This document shows positions 54,744 through 64,000 of a stretch of DNA of 64,000 nt, one piece after another (within the stretch, counting starts at the first letter, position 1; each line of letters begins with the position of its first letter). This DNA is from Craterostigma plantagineum (taxonomy: Eukaryota > Streptophyta > Magnoliopsida > Lamiales > Linderniaceae): NCBI GenBank assembly GCA_027422505.1, contig JAPQWV010000125.1, positions 1,240,001 through 1,304,000 of the forward strand. Reading direction: 5' to 3'. A program made the position numbers and the translations under genes. The notes below the pieces were generated by a model. The model was not told the DNA's origin and made no database searches. It saw nothing but the letters and a program-made list of their open reading frames with translations.

Positions 54744-56636
54744 ATGGCACCAATATTTTACATTTTCTTGTCCCTCCCAATAATCCTCCTCCTCCTAAAA
54801 AAACCCAACCCGACAAAAAACCCGTCCCCCGCCGCCCGCCCGGCCCGCCGGCCCTCCCAATAATCGGAAACCTACACCACTTCAACAACTCAAAGCCCCA
54901 CCAAGTTCTCAAAGCCCTCGCCGACCAATACGGCCCGTTAATGCAGATGAAGCTCGCGAACAAGCCCGTTATAGTAATCTCCTCGGCTAAAGTTGCAAAA
55001 GAAGCACTGAAGGACAACGACCTGACGTTCTCGAGCCGCCCGACGACGACGGTCTTCAAGAAGATGTCCTACGACAACCTCGACATCGCCACGTCGCCCT
55101 ACAGCGACTACTGGCGGGACATGAGGAAGATGGTCGTGCTCCACCTATTCACTAAAAAACAAATCGACGCGTTTTTGCCCGTCAGGGCGGGAGAAGTTTC
55201 TAGATTGTTGGAGGAAGTATCGACGGGCTCGGAAGGCGGGCCCGTGACGATCAACGAGCTCGCGCTCTCGTTCTCGAGCGGGGTCATATGCAGGATGGCA
55301 TTCGGGAAGAGGTACGACGAGACGCCCTCGGGGAGGAGGCAGTTCGACGAGCTCCTGCAAGGGCTTCAGGCCATGTCGGTGACGTTCTTCGTCAACGATT
55401 TCTTTCCCGCGTTTTCTTGGGTAGACGGGCTCATGGGGAAGTATACGAGGCTCGAGAGGGTTTTTGAGGGCTTGGATTCGTTTTATCAGGAGCTTATCGA
55501 CGAGCATTTGAGCCCTAATAGGCCCGAGTCGATGGACGGGGATATCCTCGATTTGCTGATTAAGCTGAGGGAGAAGAGATCGGGATCGGTTCAGTTCGAC
55601 TGGGACAACGTCAAGGGAGTGCTCATGGTAACGAAATTTATAACGATTGTTTCGTTTGAATTTGCTCGATACGTTACATTTCGTTGACTAGTGCAAAAGA
55701 CTTTTTTATACCCTTACTAATTGAAGCCCGCAGTAACCTGATATTGGGTTATAGTAAAAGCGAAGCGTTTAGGGGAGGGGAGCTGAAAACCAATCATGCT
55801 GCTGAAAATCCCCCTAAAATGACGAAAGTATCCTTAAAATTAAGTTCACCGAAGGGCTATTTCTTTAAAACTTTTTTGCGGAATCCTTTTTCTTGTAAGA
55901 AAAGCATCCATCCCCCTTAATGCGATAACACTTAATTTTCTTGCAATAACACTTCTCCTTTTTTTCTTGCTGATCCTACATGCGATAAACACTTTATTTT
56001 ACTACACGCGTGCAGAACATGTTTGCGGCAGGAGCAGACACGACGTCTGCGTCCATAACATGGGCCATGACGGCCCTAATCAAGAACCCAAAAGTCATGG
56101 CCCGAGCCCAACAAGAAATCCGAGCCCTAGTCGGGAAACTCGACAAAAACTTGGTCGAAGAAAGGGACATCGAAAACCTCCCATACCTCAAAGCAGTAGT
56201 CAAAGAAGTGTTCAGATTCTTCGCCCCGGCACCACTCTCAGTGCCCAGAGAGACCATGAAGAAGTGCACCCTAGACGGGTACGAAATCGAACCCAAGACT
56301 GTGGTTTACGTGAACATATGGGCCATTTCTAGGGACCCGAGTTGCTGGGACGAGCCCGACGAGTTCATCCCCGAGAGGTTTTTGGACAAGAATATTGACT
56401 TCAAGGGACGCGATTTTGAGTTCATACCGTTTGGCTCAGGGAGGAGGCAGTGCCCTGGCATGCCTTTGGGCTCGGCTAACGTTGAGCTTGCTTTGGCTAA
56501 CCTTTTGTACGCTTTCGACTGGGAATTGCCCGCGGGGACGAGCCTCGATGATGTTGACTACGAAGGGTTGCCTGGGATTACTACTTACAAGAAGAATCCT
56601 CTGCGCTTGGTGGCCAAGCCTTATATTCGTCGTTGA
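54744..56636 (+). pseudogene. Cytochrome P450, CYP71-clan (CYP71/CYP83-like), frameshifted
   Basis: An ER-anchored haem monooxygenase of specialised metabolism; the substrate cannot be told. Two exons, 54744-55627 and 56016-56636, with a 388-bp intron at the position normal for A-type P450s (after GVLM, before NMFAAGADTTSAS). Motifs: membrane anchor FYIFLSLPIILLLL, hinge PPALPIIGNLHHF, C-helix WRDMRKM, I-helix AAGADTT, K-helix KEVFR, PERF, haem loop FGSGRRQCPG. The start frame leaves the rest at a run of six A (54814-54819) and hits a stop just after. The exons sum to 1505 nt, one short of 502 codons, so a single missing base explains it. This is either a recent null allele or a sequencing error. 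A short protein from the ATG at 54941 would lack the anchor. Confidence 0.88.
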
Positions 56637-57195
56637 TTCTTGGATTATGGTTATTATTTTCATGTTCGTACACTTAATTGTTTTGAGTATGGATGGTTTT
56701 GCTTGCTTGTGTTTCTATCGGTTTGCAACGTTGTTGTTGTGTGTTTTGATGGAATAAATGTTTTGATAATGTAATATAACATTGATGTATAACTACTTTA
56801 TATATGAGAATACTGTATTATGTCTTATTACATAGACGTACGAGGAGTGGCCATGCGTCGTCTAAATCTTGGCCCTTTACTTTCTAATTGACATCCTTGA
56901 TTTAAGCAATAAGTTTCGGACATGATGAAAGAAACACAACACCTTCTCCTGCAATATTAATTAATATCCAAAAACATTTGAAAAAAAAAAGGTGGAAAAT
57001 CTTGAAGATAAAAACTAGGTTTTCTTTGATCCCTTGCTGCAGAACCTACCTTACTAAGCAATAATATCCTGCTTATAGAAAGTTCAATTCGAAGGAAAAG
57101 CCTTCCACCATGGGAAGAAAAATCCCAGTAGGTGAGAAAGTCGTAATTTTTTATCATCATCAAAATTTGCGTAGAGAAGAAGAATATATTATAAC
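56637..57195. other. P450 3' flank and upstream region of the next gene
   Basis: AT-rich DNA with no further gene visible. Confidence 0.45.
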
Positions 57196-57795
57196 ATGAT
57201 CGTTATTGCATGCAATGCAGTTTCTTTCCTCTGCAGCGGCAGTTTCTGGAAGAAAAGACCGCCAACTCAGCATCAAGACGACAACGACATTCCCGCCGCC
57301 AGCTCACCGCCAAATACAAACCCTAATAATTCGGACAAGAATGTCGAAGACCAATCGTCTTCACAACGCAATAATACGTTCGACGACGATCATAAAAATC
57401 CATTCGAACCGAAGCTTCCTCCGCCGCCAGGCTGGCAGTCAAGCGGGCCCATGCCCACGCGCTCGGCGTCGTGCAACCACCACCGCAGACACTCGGCTTC
57501 GAAGCTAATTTCGAGCGTTAGCACGAAAGTCCTGAGAAGCGCTTCGCTTTCGTGGGAGCGCGAAGGTAATAATAATATTAATAATGGGAAGAATCGTAAT
57601 AAGACGAAGCACGAGGATTCGATATGGAAGAAGACGATCATTTTGGGAGAGAAGTGTAGGGTTCCCGACGAAGAAGACGATGATGCTGTTTTGTACGACG
57701 AGAAGGGGCGTAGGATTTCCACTTACCATAAGAAAAACGGGACGGCGAAGTCTTTTTCTAGGCAAAATTCGTCGACCTTGAAGTCGAATGTTTGA
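57196..57795 (+). CDS. Plant-conserved protein of unknown function
   Basis: Single-exon 199-aa ORF. A short hydrophobic, cysteine-containing start (MIVIACNAVSFLCSGSFW) is followed by an Asn/Ser/Pro-rich, probably disordered stretch. Then come a PFEPKLPPPPGWQ block, a Ser/Arg/His-rich basic stretch and the C-terminal block WKKTIILGEKCRVPDEEDDD / VLYDEKGRRISTYH, which I recognise from uncharacterised plant proteins. The N-terminal cysteines and lack of other domains leave the location open. The frame is intact and base composition is gene-like. No function is proposed. Confidence 0.8.
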   Translation: MIVIACNAVSFLCSGSFWKKRPPTQHQDDNDIPAASSPPNTNPNNSDKNVEDQSSSQRNNTFDDDHKNPFEPKLPPPPGWQSSGPMPTRSASCNHHRRHSASKLISSVSTKVLRSASLSWEREGNNNINNGKNRNKTKHEDSIWKKTIILGEKCRVPDEEDDDAVLYDEKGRRISTYHKKNGTAKSFSRQNSSTLKSNV

Positions 57796-57994
57796 CGACG
57801 ATAAAAAAAAATTGTGAAATAATGTAATCGACTTTATTCTCATATTTTCTTTATATAATTTAATCTGGATCGGTTGAGATTTCTATTATATCCCGTCGAA
57901 TAATACAACTCACCTGACTCAATCATGAAACAACTTCACCTTTCACCAGTTGGTTTCGGGTCGAAGCCCTCGATTTCTCATAGGATAGTATCGT
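57796..57994. other. 3' flank of the unknown gene
   Basis: Short non-coding DNA containing a likely 3' UTR. Nothing else is seen. Confidence 0.4.
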
Positions 57995-59360
57995 TGTAGC
58001 GCCCCGTTTCCTTTTTATGTATTTGCGCAGCTATTACATTTTTTTTCCATAAAATTTTTCGTTTCTCTTTCCTTTCATAACCATTCCCTTTGAACATAAA
58101 CGGAGGCGTATATCTGTCTATTTCCTCTCACTCATAACGTACATATATGTACAACATAATTATTTTAACATCGTATAGGGAACTTACTAATGTTCCTTAA
58201 ACTATATGCAAACTATGAATTGTGGGGAGTAGGATGAGAACGTAGCCGGCCAACCTTGAATCCGTGCTTTCGTATGCAGATGCGTTCTAAGTCGCCTGTT
58301 AGATATCTACATCACTGTGAAACAATTATTCAGAATATGATCGCAACATGTTATTCCATATGCATATAATACATAAAACTGTAATAATAAAACAATCCGT
58401 CTTCCATATCCACTTTCCATAAATATCACAACGTTCCTTTCATATACCTATTCCGTAACCCTTGTTCATATAGCCATTTTCCATAAGATCTGTAGATCAT
58501 TTTCCATTCTATACATCCATCATATACCATTATCCATATAAGATCTGTAGATCAAAAGCATGAAATCCTTACAATCATATATCCTTTCATATAACCGTCA
58601 CTTATTCAAACATGAATTCCGTCACGTAACCATAATCCACATATCCATTCATATGACCTATGAATCAATGCAATTCTATATGATCCATTTTCTTTTGATA
58701 CTCCCGTTATAGACTGGCTAGACTCATATCGTAGCCCGTCGGCGCCCATGCATGGGACTCTGTAACCATTCTGTAATCCCCCAATTTGTAGGGACACATG
58801 TGTGCCTGTACAGGACTCTGTCATCCCCCGATATGTAGGGACGTAACCATAGATTTTCCCCGATTTGTAGGGAAGTATGCCGTAGCATCCGTATCATCCG
58901 ATGTCATAGCAGTCATAACGGTTTCTCCGTTCATCATTACGTATATGCAAATGCTATGCACATATCCTTATTTCACATATCTCACAAATCTATCCAATCA
59001 CCTTTATCACATAAGAGCACATTACGGCATATAAGCCCAGTCAATCCATATAACACGTATATCATAGAATTATAAATCAATACATTCATATAAAGCATAT
59101 AAGCACATAAACACATAGAAACAGAACACATGTTGCATATCAAACTCACATGTTTCGTTTATACTCCCGTTCGCTAATTCGATCTTGTCCTTGCCTTTAC
59201 GGGATCCTGAACTAAGAAGTATTATGTTCAGTAAATATGAGATCCCTAATATGATGCATGTGCCGTGATATGCATGCCTTATTATGCATGTTTGTTCCTA
59301 TCCGTAGCATTTACCTTTCTGTTTATTACCTATAATATATTAAACTTTCAGCTTATGATG
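57995..59360 (-). repeat. Possible gypsy LTR fragment
   Basis: The left edge TGTAGCGCCCCG, read on the minus strand as CGGGGCGCTACA, resembles the ends of Tekay/Del-type gypsy LTRs. Three copies of a CCCCC(G/A)AT(T/A)TGTAGGGA word occur at 58778, 58825 and 58857. No PBS, coding region or partner copy lies next to it, so it may be a solo LTR or fragment. The right limit is not defined. Confidence 0.35.
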
Positions 59361-60703
59361 ATACATTTTAGTCGATGTCGAAATCCGTATTGAAATCTAA
59401 TAACTATACTGTATTGAACATATTGCTGAAAATACAATTTATAAAAATTTGGTCGCGTCGTGAACGGCCAAAAATACAATGTATAAACTTAATAAAACAG
59501 TATATCGAAAGTAGGGAACGTCTTCACAGGAAAGATGTTTGTTTTACTTCTACATCAAAATTCGACTAATATTATAATATAATAAAGTGGTTTTGTTGTT
59601 TGAGGTTCAAATAAGAAATAAAATTACTAAGCCATCCTTACGGAGACATGAACATCTTTACTTACATAAAAGAGCGAATCCACCGGTTTATCGCCAGTTT
59701 CCCAACGGTAGCCAGTTAACCGTTCTAATACAATATTGTAATTATACTGTATTGAAGGACAATTTTGTAATTCTATTCCAGTTTCCCCTCACCTCACTCG
59801 TTGAGATCAGATATTCATACCACGCCGGCCGCCGCATCACAAGAACGCCACGATTGCAGCCAAATCTTAGTGGTGGTCGTCAACTAGCCCCTCCCCAGAT
59901 CTGGTCGTAGATAAATCTACTGAGAGTTAAAACTAAATGCTCAAACGTGAGTATTTTTTAGCTCGATCTCTATGTACAGGTTCGTGGATTTTGTCAATTG
60001 CTGCGATTTCATGCTCTTGAGCTCGATTTCATAATTGATTCACGAATCGTCACCATCTGAATTGGAAATCCACACAGCTCTTGTTGCTGAGGCTGTACCC
60101 GACAAAATCCCCTTCAAAAAGATTTGCTTGATGTGGTCACCTTTTGAGTGCCAATGGCAAGCATGAATAACCCGAGCCCACCGTAGCTTATGCGGTAGTA
60201 TTTGTCGTACGAGTGGATTGGATGCGTCATCAGATGAGGGCAGTTGGGTCGGCGAGAAATGAAGAGGTCTTGGGCCGGCGAAGATTGCAAAATGAGGAAA
60301 AGTGTGTATCGGTTTGATTGTATTTTATTTATTTTTGAGCCGCACTGCTTGTCTGAATGATGTTGTTTATGGTGTGAAATAGATACTCACTGACATGTAG
60401 GAAAGCTCACAAGAAACAATTGGTCAGGCAGAAGGCGAGCCATCTTCATCGATAACGTCTCCTCAATTCGTGTGTAGTAAAAATGGTTCAAACTTTTCAG
60501 GATTGATCTCCTTCGATTCGTCTCCGCAAGTGGAAAATAATCATGAAATCAACCCCCCCCCCCCCCCCCCAAAAAAAAAAACTTCTATAGCTAGGATTTT
60601 CGATGGGAAGTCTATAATGACGACTGCATTTGTGGGCACTTTTTCGATGAATCGTGCTATATTATCTCACAATGATTGATCTATACGTTGAAGGAATGAC
60701 AGT
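59361..60703. other. Unresolved stretch
   Basis: No recognisable gene. It contains a C18 run followed directly by A11 (60553-60581). Short open frames around 59600-59900 and 60470-60680 show no known domain. Confidence 0.45.
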
Positions 60704-61183
60704 TTATGAAGATGCTTCAGAAGTTCTAAAGCTTATCTCATTTGAAATGCTTTTTTGTTGTTCTATGCTCAGCAACGACCTCCAAGTTTTCACTAGGTAC
60801 ACCCCTATTGTAAAAGGCATATTCTTTTGTACGCTCAGGAACTCCCATTTCATTGATCCCCATGGGTGGAGGAAAGTAAACTTTTCCAGGATTAAGCATA
60901 ACATGTTCTGATTTTTCCTCCCAATTTTCTCCAACCATCTTCTGATCCCAATGCTCATGTCTCAGTTGAACCCTTTTTTCGCGGTGACAGTCTTCCAAAT
61001 GATAACTTCAGTCGACATATTCCCAGACCGACCTTTAAGTCGACCATGTAAATTACCAAGATCGGGAGCACCTGGTCTTGGATAAACATCATGAGTTCAG
61101 CATTGCAGTAGGCCATGGGTGGTCCATAATAACCGTCGAAAGGCCTTGGTCCACGAGGCCCTTGATAAAAACCAGGTCTACAT
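60704..61183 (-). pseudogene. MOS1-like (BAT2-type) gene fragment
   Basis: On the minus strand RPGFYQGPRGPRPFDGYYGP leads into PPMAYCN. After a frame change comes GAPDLGNLHGRLKGRSGN, then HEHWDQKMVGENWEEKSEH in another frame. The RPGFY..GP..(F/H)(D/E)GYYGPPM pattern is characteristic of plant MODIFIER OF SNC1 1 proteins (regulators of immune-receptor gene expression). At least two frameshifts show it is a relic. It is cut exactly at 61183, where the next LTR element begins, so the upstream part may lie beyond that element outside the window. Confidence 0.65.
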
Positions 61184-63742
61184 TGTAATACCCGCAAAAT
61201 TTAAAGCGTGATTACGATAAGAAATTTCAAGACAATTAGGGGAGAAAATATTAGGAATAAAATTCCTAAGATATATTTTTGTCTATGTTCGAAACTAAGA
61301 GAATTAATTTTCGGACTAAGCGGATTTTTTCAGAACCGAGCCGAAGATATTAATTAGGCCCAAGAGTTAATTAAAATTAGCAAAAAAAATTAGAAAGCCC
61401 AAGTAGGAAAAATAAGTGTTTAATATGTAGAGGCTAAGGGAAATTAACATGGCCCAAACGAAATAAACATAAAGCCCAATCTAAGTAATATGGCCGAAAG
61501 GTATGTATGGCCTTAAATAGAATTTCCTTCATAATCAAGAAAACCACGTCAAGTTAATCCACATGCTTTGGGTTAAGAGCTTCGCCACCTTAAGCAACCA
61601 ATCATAGGTGGGTGAGGATAAATAAAAAAAAAACGTTACATCACCTTAAGAGAACTTACTTGGTTATCCCCTTACTGTTTGAGCTGAAAAGAACGGTTAG
61701 AAGTGAAAAATAAAAACTTGAGAAGTGAGGAAGCAAGGAATTGGATTTTCGGCCAAGCTTGATCAGAATTACTATTTAGGAATTAACTCCAACCTAGAGT
61801 AAAGAGGTGAGAATTCTATTCATAAAATCTTCTCCAAAGTTCACGTATGTTAATACTTTACGTTGGATGGTGAATTAATTGGAGTTTTAAGTTATATCGT
61901 TTCTTTTTGGAATTAGTATAATCTTGGAAAATGATTTTAATAATAACTGTTCTTAGGGTTTTCGTTATGTGGACAGTAAAGTAGAACAGAGACTTTCGAC
62001 CATATATGATGCGATTTTAGGGTTTCCGGGAAGATCATGAATGTTAGAACAATCTCGATATTGCGTGTGTCTTCAAATATTTTAATATGTCGAGTTGTAT
62101 GTAAATGTCGATACATGATAAGGATGGGAAGATGTCGAACTGCTTAGTGAATAAAAGTCGAGATATATGTGTGTAATAAGAAATCTCGATATGTAATGAC
62201 TCTCGACATTTGTAGGGGTCTCGACATTGTATAAGTCTTCGACATTTCCCTTTCAATTTAATGATCTCGACATTTATTAGATGTCAAGAGGTGATAGATA
62301 TCGACATTCTACATATTTCGACATTTATCACAAAAGTCGAGACATATATGATAGTAATAGGAAAATGTCGAGACTAGCATAGAAAGTCGAGATGTATTAA
62401 TAGAAGCCATTTAGTAAGTTGAGATGACTAGATGTGTATAAATGTCGATATAGCTCAAAGAGCTCGACATTTATTAAGATATAGATCTCGACATTTTCTA
62501 TTATGCTAAAACTCGACATGTCATTTTTAGTCGAGGTCTCGACATTTATATTAAGGACCCCGATAATTGTATGAATATTTCGACATTGTGTTAATTAATA
62601 AATTTTCGGTATTTCAGAACTTGCTATTTCTAGGGTTTAATTATTTTTAGAAACTTCGTTATTTTTTTTAGGTTGTCATAAATTTTAGGGTTTTCGAGAA
62701 CTAGCACATATACTAATAATATTTATTTATTTAGAGGTTCGACCTTTACGGAATTCCGCCAGATTCCTTGATTGACAATAGCAGGAGGACAGGTAGGTGG
62801 ATCATCCATCTACAGTGCGTAAACACATATGTGACTTATGTGATTTTATGTGATTCTGTGATTTATGTGAAATACGTGTTTATGTGTGTTTACATATATT
62901 TCATACATATGTTATTACGCATATATGCATGGCATGACACGTGCATATCACGTGAGGGCGAGAGATGATTTCCACCTTATTGAGACGGTGATGATTCGAG
63001 GTATTGTAAGTGGGGTAGATTTGAGATTATTGTGACGACTTGTTAGGCTCACAGATTACCTGGCCGAGACAGACGTGATCGATCTGTCTACTCGGATGTG
63101 GTCGTTTCGAGGTGCAAAACGCCAGATGATTATATATATATGGATACGGGCTTTATCGCCCATGATTTATTGTGGAAGAGACGACCGGGTAGGTGGCCAT
63201 TGACGTGATCGATCAGTGCACTACCGGCGTAGCTTACCGCTGATTACGGGTGGAATCACGTGACCACCCATGATATTTATTGCGCGCGTGAGCCTAACCA
63301 TGGGCCCAATATTGTAATATGAGATAGGATGTGGGAAAAGAAAGAGTGTGCATGGCATGTGAGATATTGGGATCGGGATTGAGCGCACACTTGCATACAT
63401 GCATTTTATTCACCTACTGGGCAAAATTGCTCAGTGTTTACGTGTTGTAGGTACTGAGTCTGACGCTGCTATGCGTCAAGGCTGAGGCGGCTGGTGGCGG
63501 TGCTCCACGGACTTTTGAGGGCGGGGCGGTACATGGATGAAGACCTGTGGAGCGATAATAGAGTTTTTGTTCTTTTGACATTTTTGGGGCTACGCCCGTT
63601 GTAGAGATACTATGTAAAATAATATTTTATTATACTATATTAACTTTTAGGAAAAAAAAGTTTTTTTGTTAGACGGGCCTTCCGCGGCTTACGTTGCGGA
63701 AAATCCGCCACTAACCTTAATTAGGAAATGAGGGTCGTCACA
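61184..63742 (+). repeat. 5' LTR (2.56 kb) of an LTR retrotransposon, Tekay/Del-like
   Basis: Starts TGTAATACCCGC and ends GGGTCGTCACA, followed by an initiator-Met primer site. The long LTR with these ends fits plant Tekay/Del chromoviruses, but coding sequence to prove it lies outside the window. It contains the dense CTCGACAT motif array (62053-62587). The element interrupts the MOS1-like fragment. Confidence 0.7.
62053..62587. repeat. Cluster of ~24 CTCGACAT/ATGTCGAG boxes
   Basis: Within about 535 bp the octamer CTCGACAT or its reverse complement, or a one- or two-base variant, occurs about 24 times in both orientations. Clear examples: 62202, 62220, 62266, 62463, 62487, 62512 and 62539 (forward); 62087, 62365 and 62386 (reverse, including variants). 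Spacing is irregular (about 10-40 bp), so it is not a simple tandem repeat. Confidence 0.85.
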
Positions 63743-63744
63743 GG

Positions 63745-63756
63745 TGGTATCAGAGC
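63745..63756 (+). promoter_or_regulatory. Primer binding site
   Basis: TGGTATCAGAGC lies two bases after the LTR end, initiator-Met tRNA type. Confidence 0.85.
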
Positions 63757-63903
63757 TTCGGCTTTAGATTCTGCAGACTGTCCATGTACTGCCGCTCAAA
63801 AGCCTGGAGAACCAGCCTGGCCTGTAAGTTCAATGATTGATTATGTGATTACATGTTATTTGATATGTGTGCTTTCTATGACTGACTGTAGAATTAGTTA
63901 AAA

Positions 63904-64000
63904 ATGCCGAAGGGACGTAGAGAGGTAGGCAGTTCTAGTCGTAGGGCGGGATCTGAATCCCCGCCTAATTCTACCATCCATCAGTTGACTGATCTGATCC
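63904..64000 (+). CDS. Start of gag ORF, cut by window end
   Basis: ATG at 63904 opens a frame reading MPKGRREVGSSSRRAGSE and continuing to the window edge. Its position 150 bp after the primer site and its basic, Ser-rich start suit a gag N-terminus. The family cannot be told from this piece. Confidence 0.55.
   Translation, partial: MPKGRREVGSSSRRAGSESPPNSTIHQLTDLI

Noticed and set aside
55684..55920. Separate small gene in the P450 intron
   Set aside because: Lies wholly in the intron, has no domain, and is AT-rich random-looking sequence.
1..64000. tRNA, rRNA or microRNA genes
   Set aside because: None recognised by eye; a tRNAscan or small-RNA mapping run would be needed to exclude them.

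Overview
This is a eudicot plant nuclear window. The evidence is spliced genes with GT..AG introns, a plant-type cytosolic histidyl-tRNA synthetase with a long N-terminal extension, a plant omega-amidase, a GH43 Golgi glycosidase and a CYP71-clan P450, all embedded in Ty1-copia, Ty3-gypsy, LINE and MITE repeats. An asterid is plausible, but the sequence alone does not settle the species.

Layout. 1-2.2 kb: a 5'-truncated LINE ORF2 on the minus strand and a decayed B3-like fragment. 2.2-5.0 kb: repeat-like DNA without genes. 5.4-8.8 kb: a decayed plus-strand copia element cut off before RNase H. 8.8-15.1 kb: two diverged copies of the 5' flank and leader intron of the next gene; the left copy is interrupted by a complete non-autonomous LTR element (9182-11893, TSD AACTG) and the right copy by a Tourist-like MITE. 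15.1-17.2 kb: a 13-coding-exon MAK/RCK-type kinase. 17.4-24.5 kb: a 5'-truncated minus-strand copia element with a long extra ORF after pol and a peculiar dispersed motif. 25.7-29.0 kb: histidyl-tRNA synthetase (7 exons, 797 aa), with a Stowaway-like MITE just upstream.

30.3-42.3 kb: a class IV-like chitinase gene, internally deleted and split by an 11.5 kb, very young Tat-lineage gypsy element (30405-41929, TSD AATGG). That element carries dual RNase H, a spliced antisense ORF and a 49-bp tandem array. 42.3-44.7 kb: omega-amidase (minus, 10 exons). It is head-to-head with a single-exon GH43 gene (45.3-46.6 kb). 46.9-52.5 kb: an older complete copia element (TSD TTCAC) with TA..CA LTR ends, a C23 run at its polypurine tract and a MITE inside one LTR. 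54.7-56.6 kb: a P450 gene broken by one missing base. 57.2-57.8 kb: a small conserved plant protein of unknown function. 58-61 kb: repeat-like DNA and a MOS1-like gene fragment. 61.2 kb to the end: a 2.56 kb LTR, PBS and gag start of another element that interrupts the MOS1-like fragment and runs off the window.

Genes that look functional: the kinase (divergent), HisRS, omega-amidase (its plastid-targeting start is lost), GH43 and the 199-aa unknown protein. They form no pathway cluster; the window is best read as ordinary genes in a heavily invaded accessory region. The least ordinary signals are (i) ten or more copies of an ATGTTG/CAACAT half-site cluster spread through coding and non-coding parts of one copia element, (ii) about 24 CTCGACAT/ATGTCGAG boxes in roughly 540 bp of one LTR, and (iii) the Tat element with its spliced antisense gene inside a chitinase.
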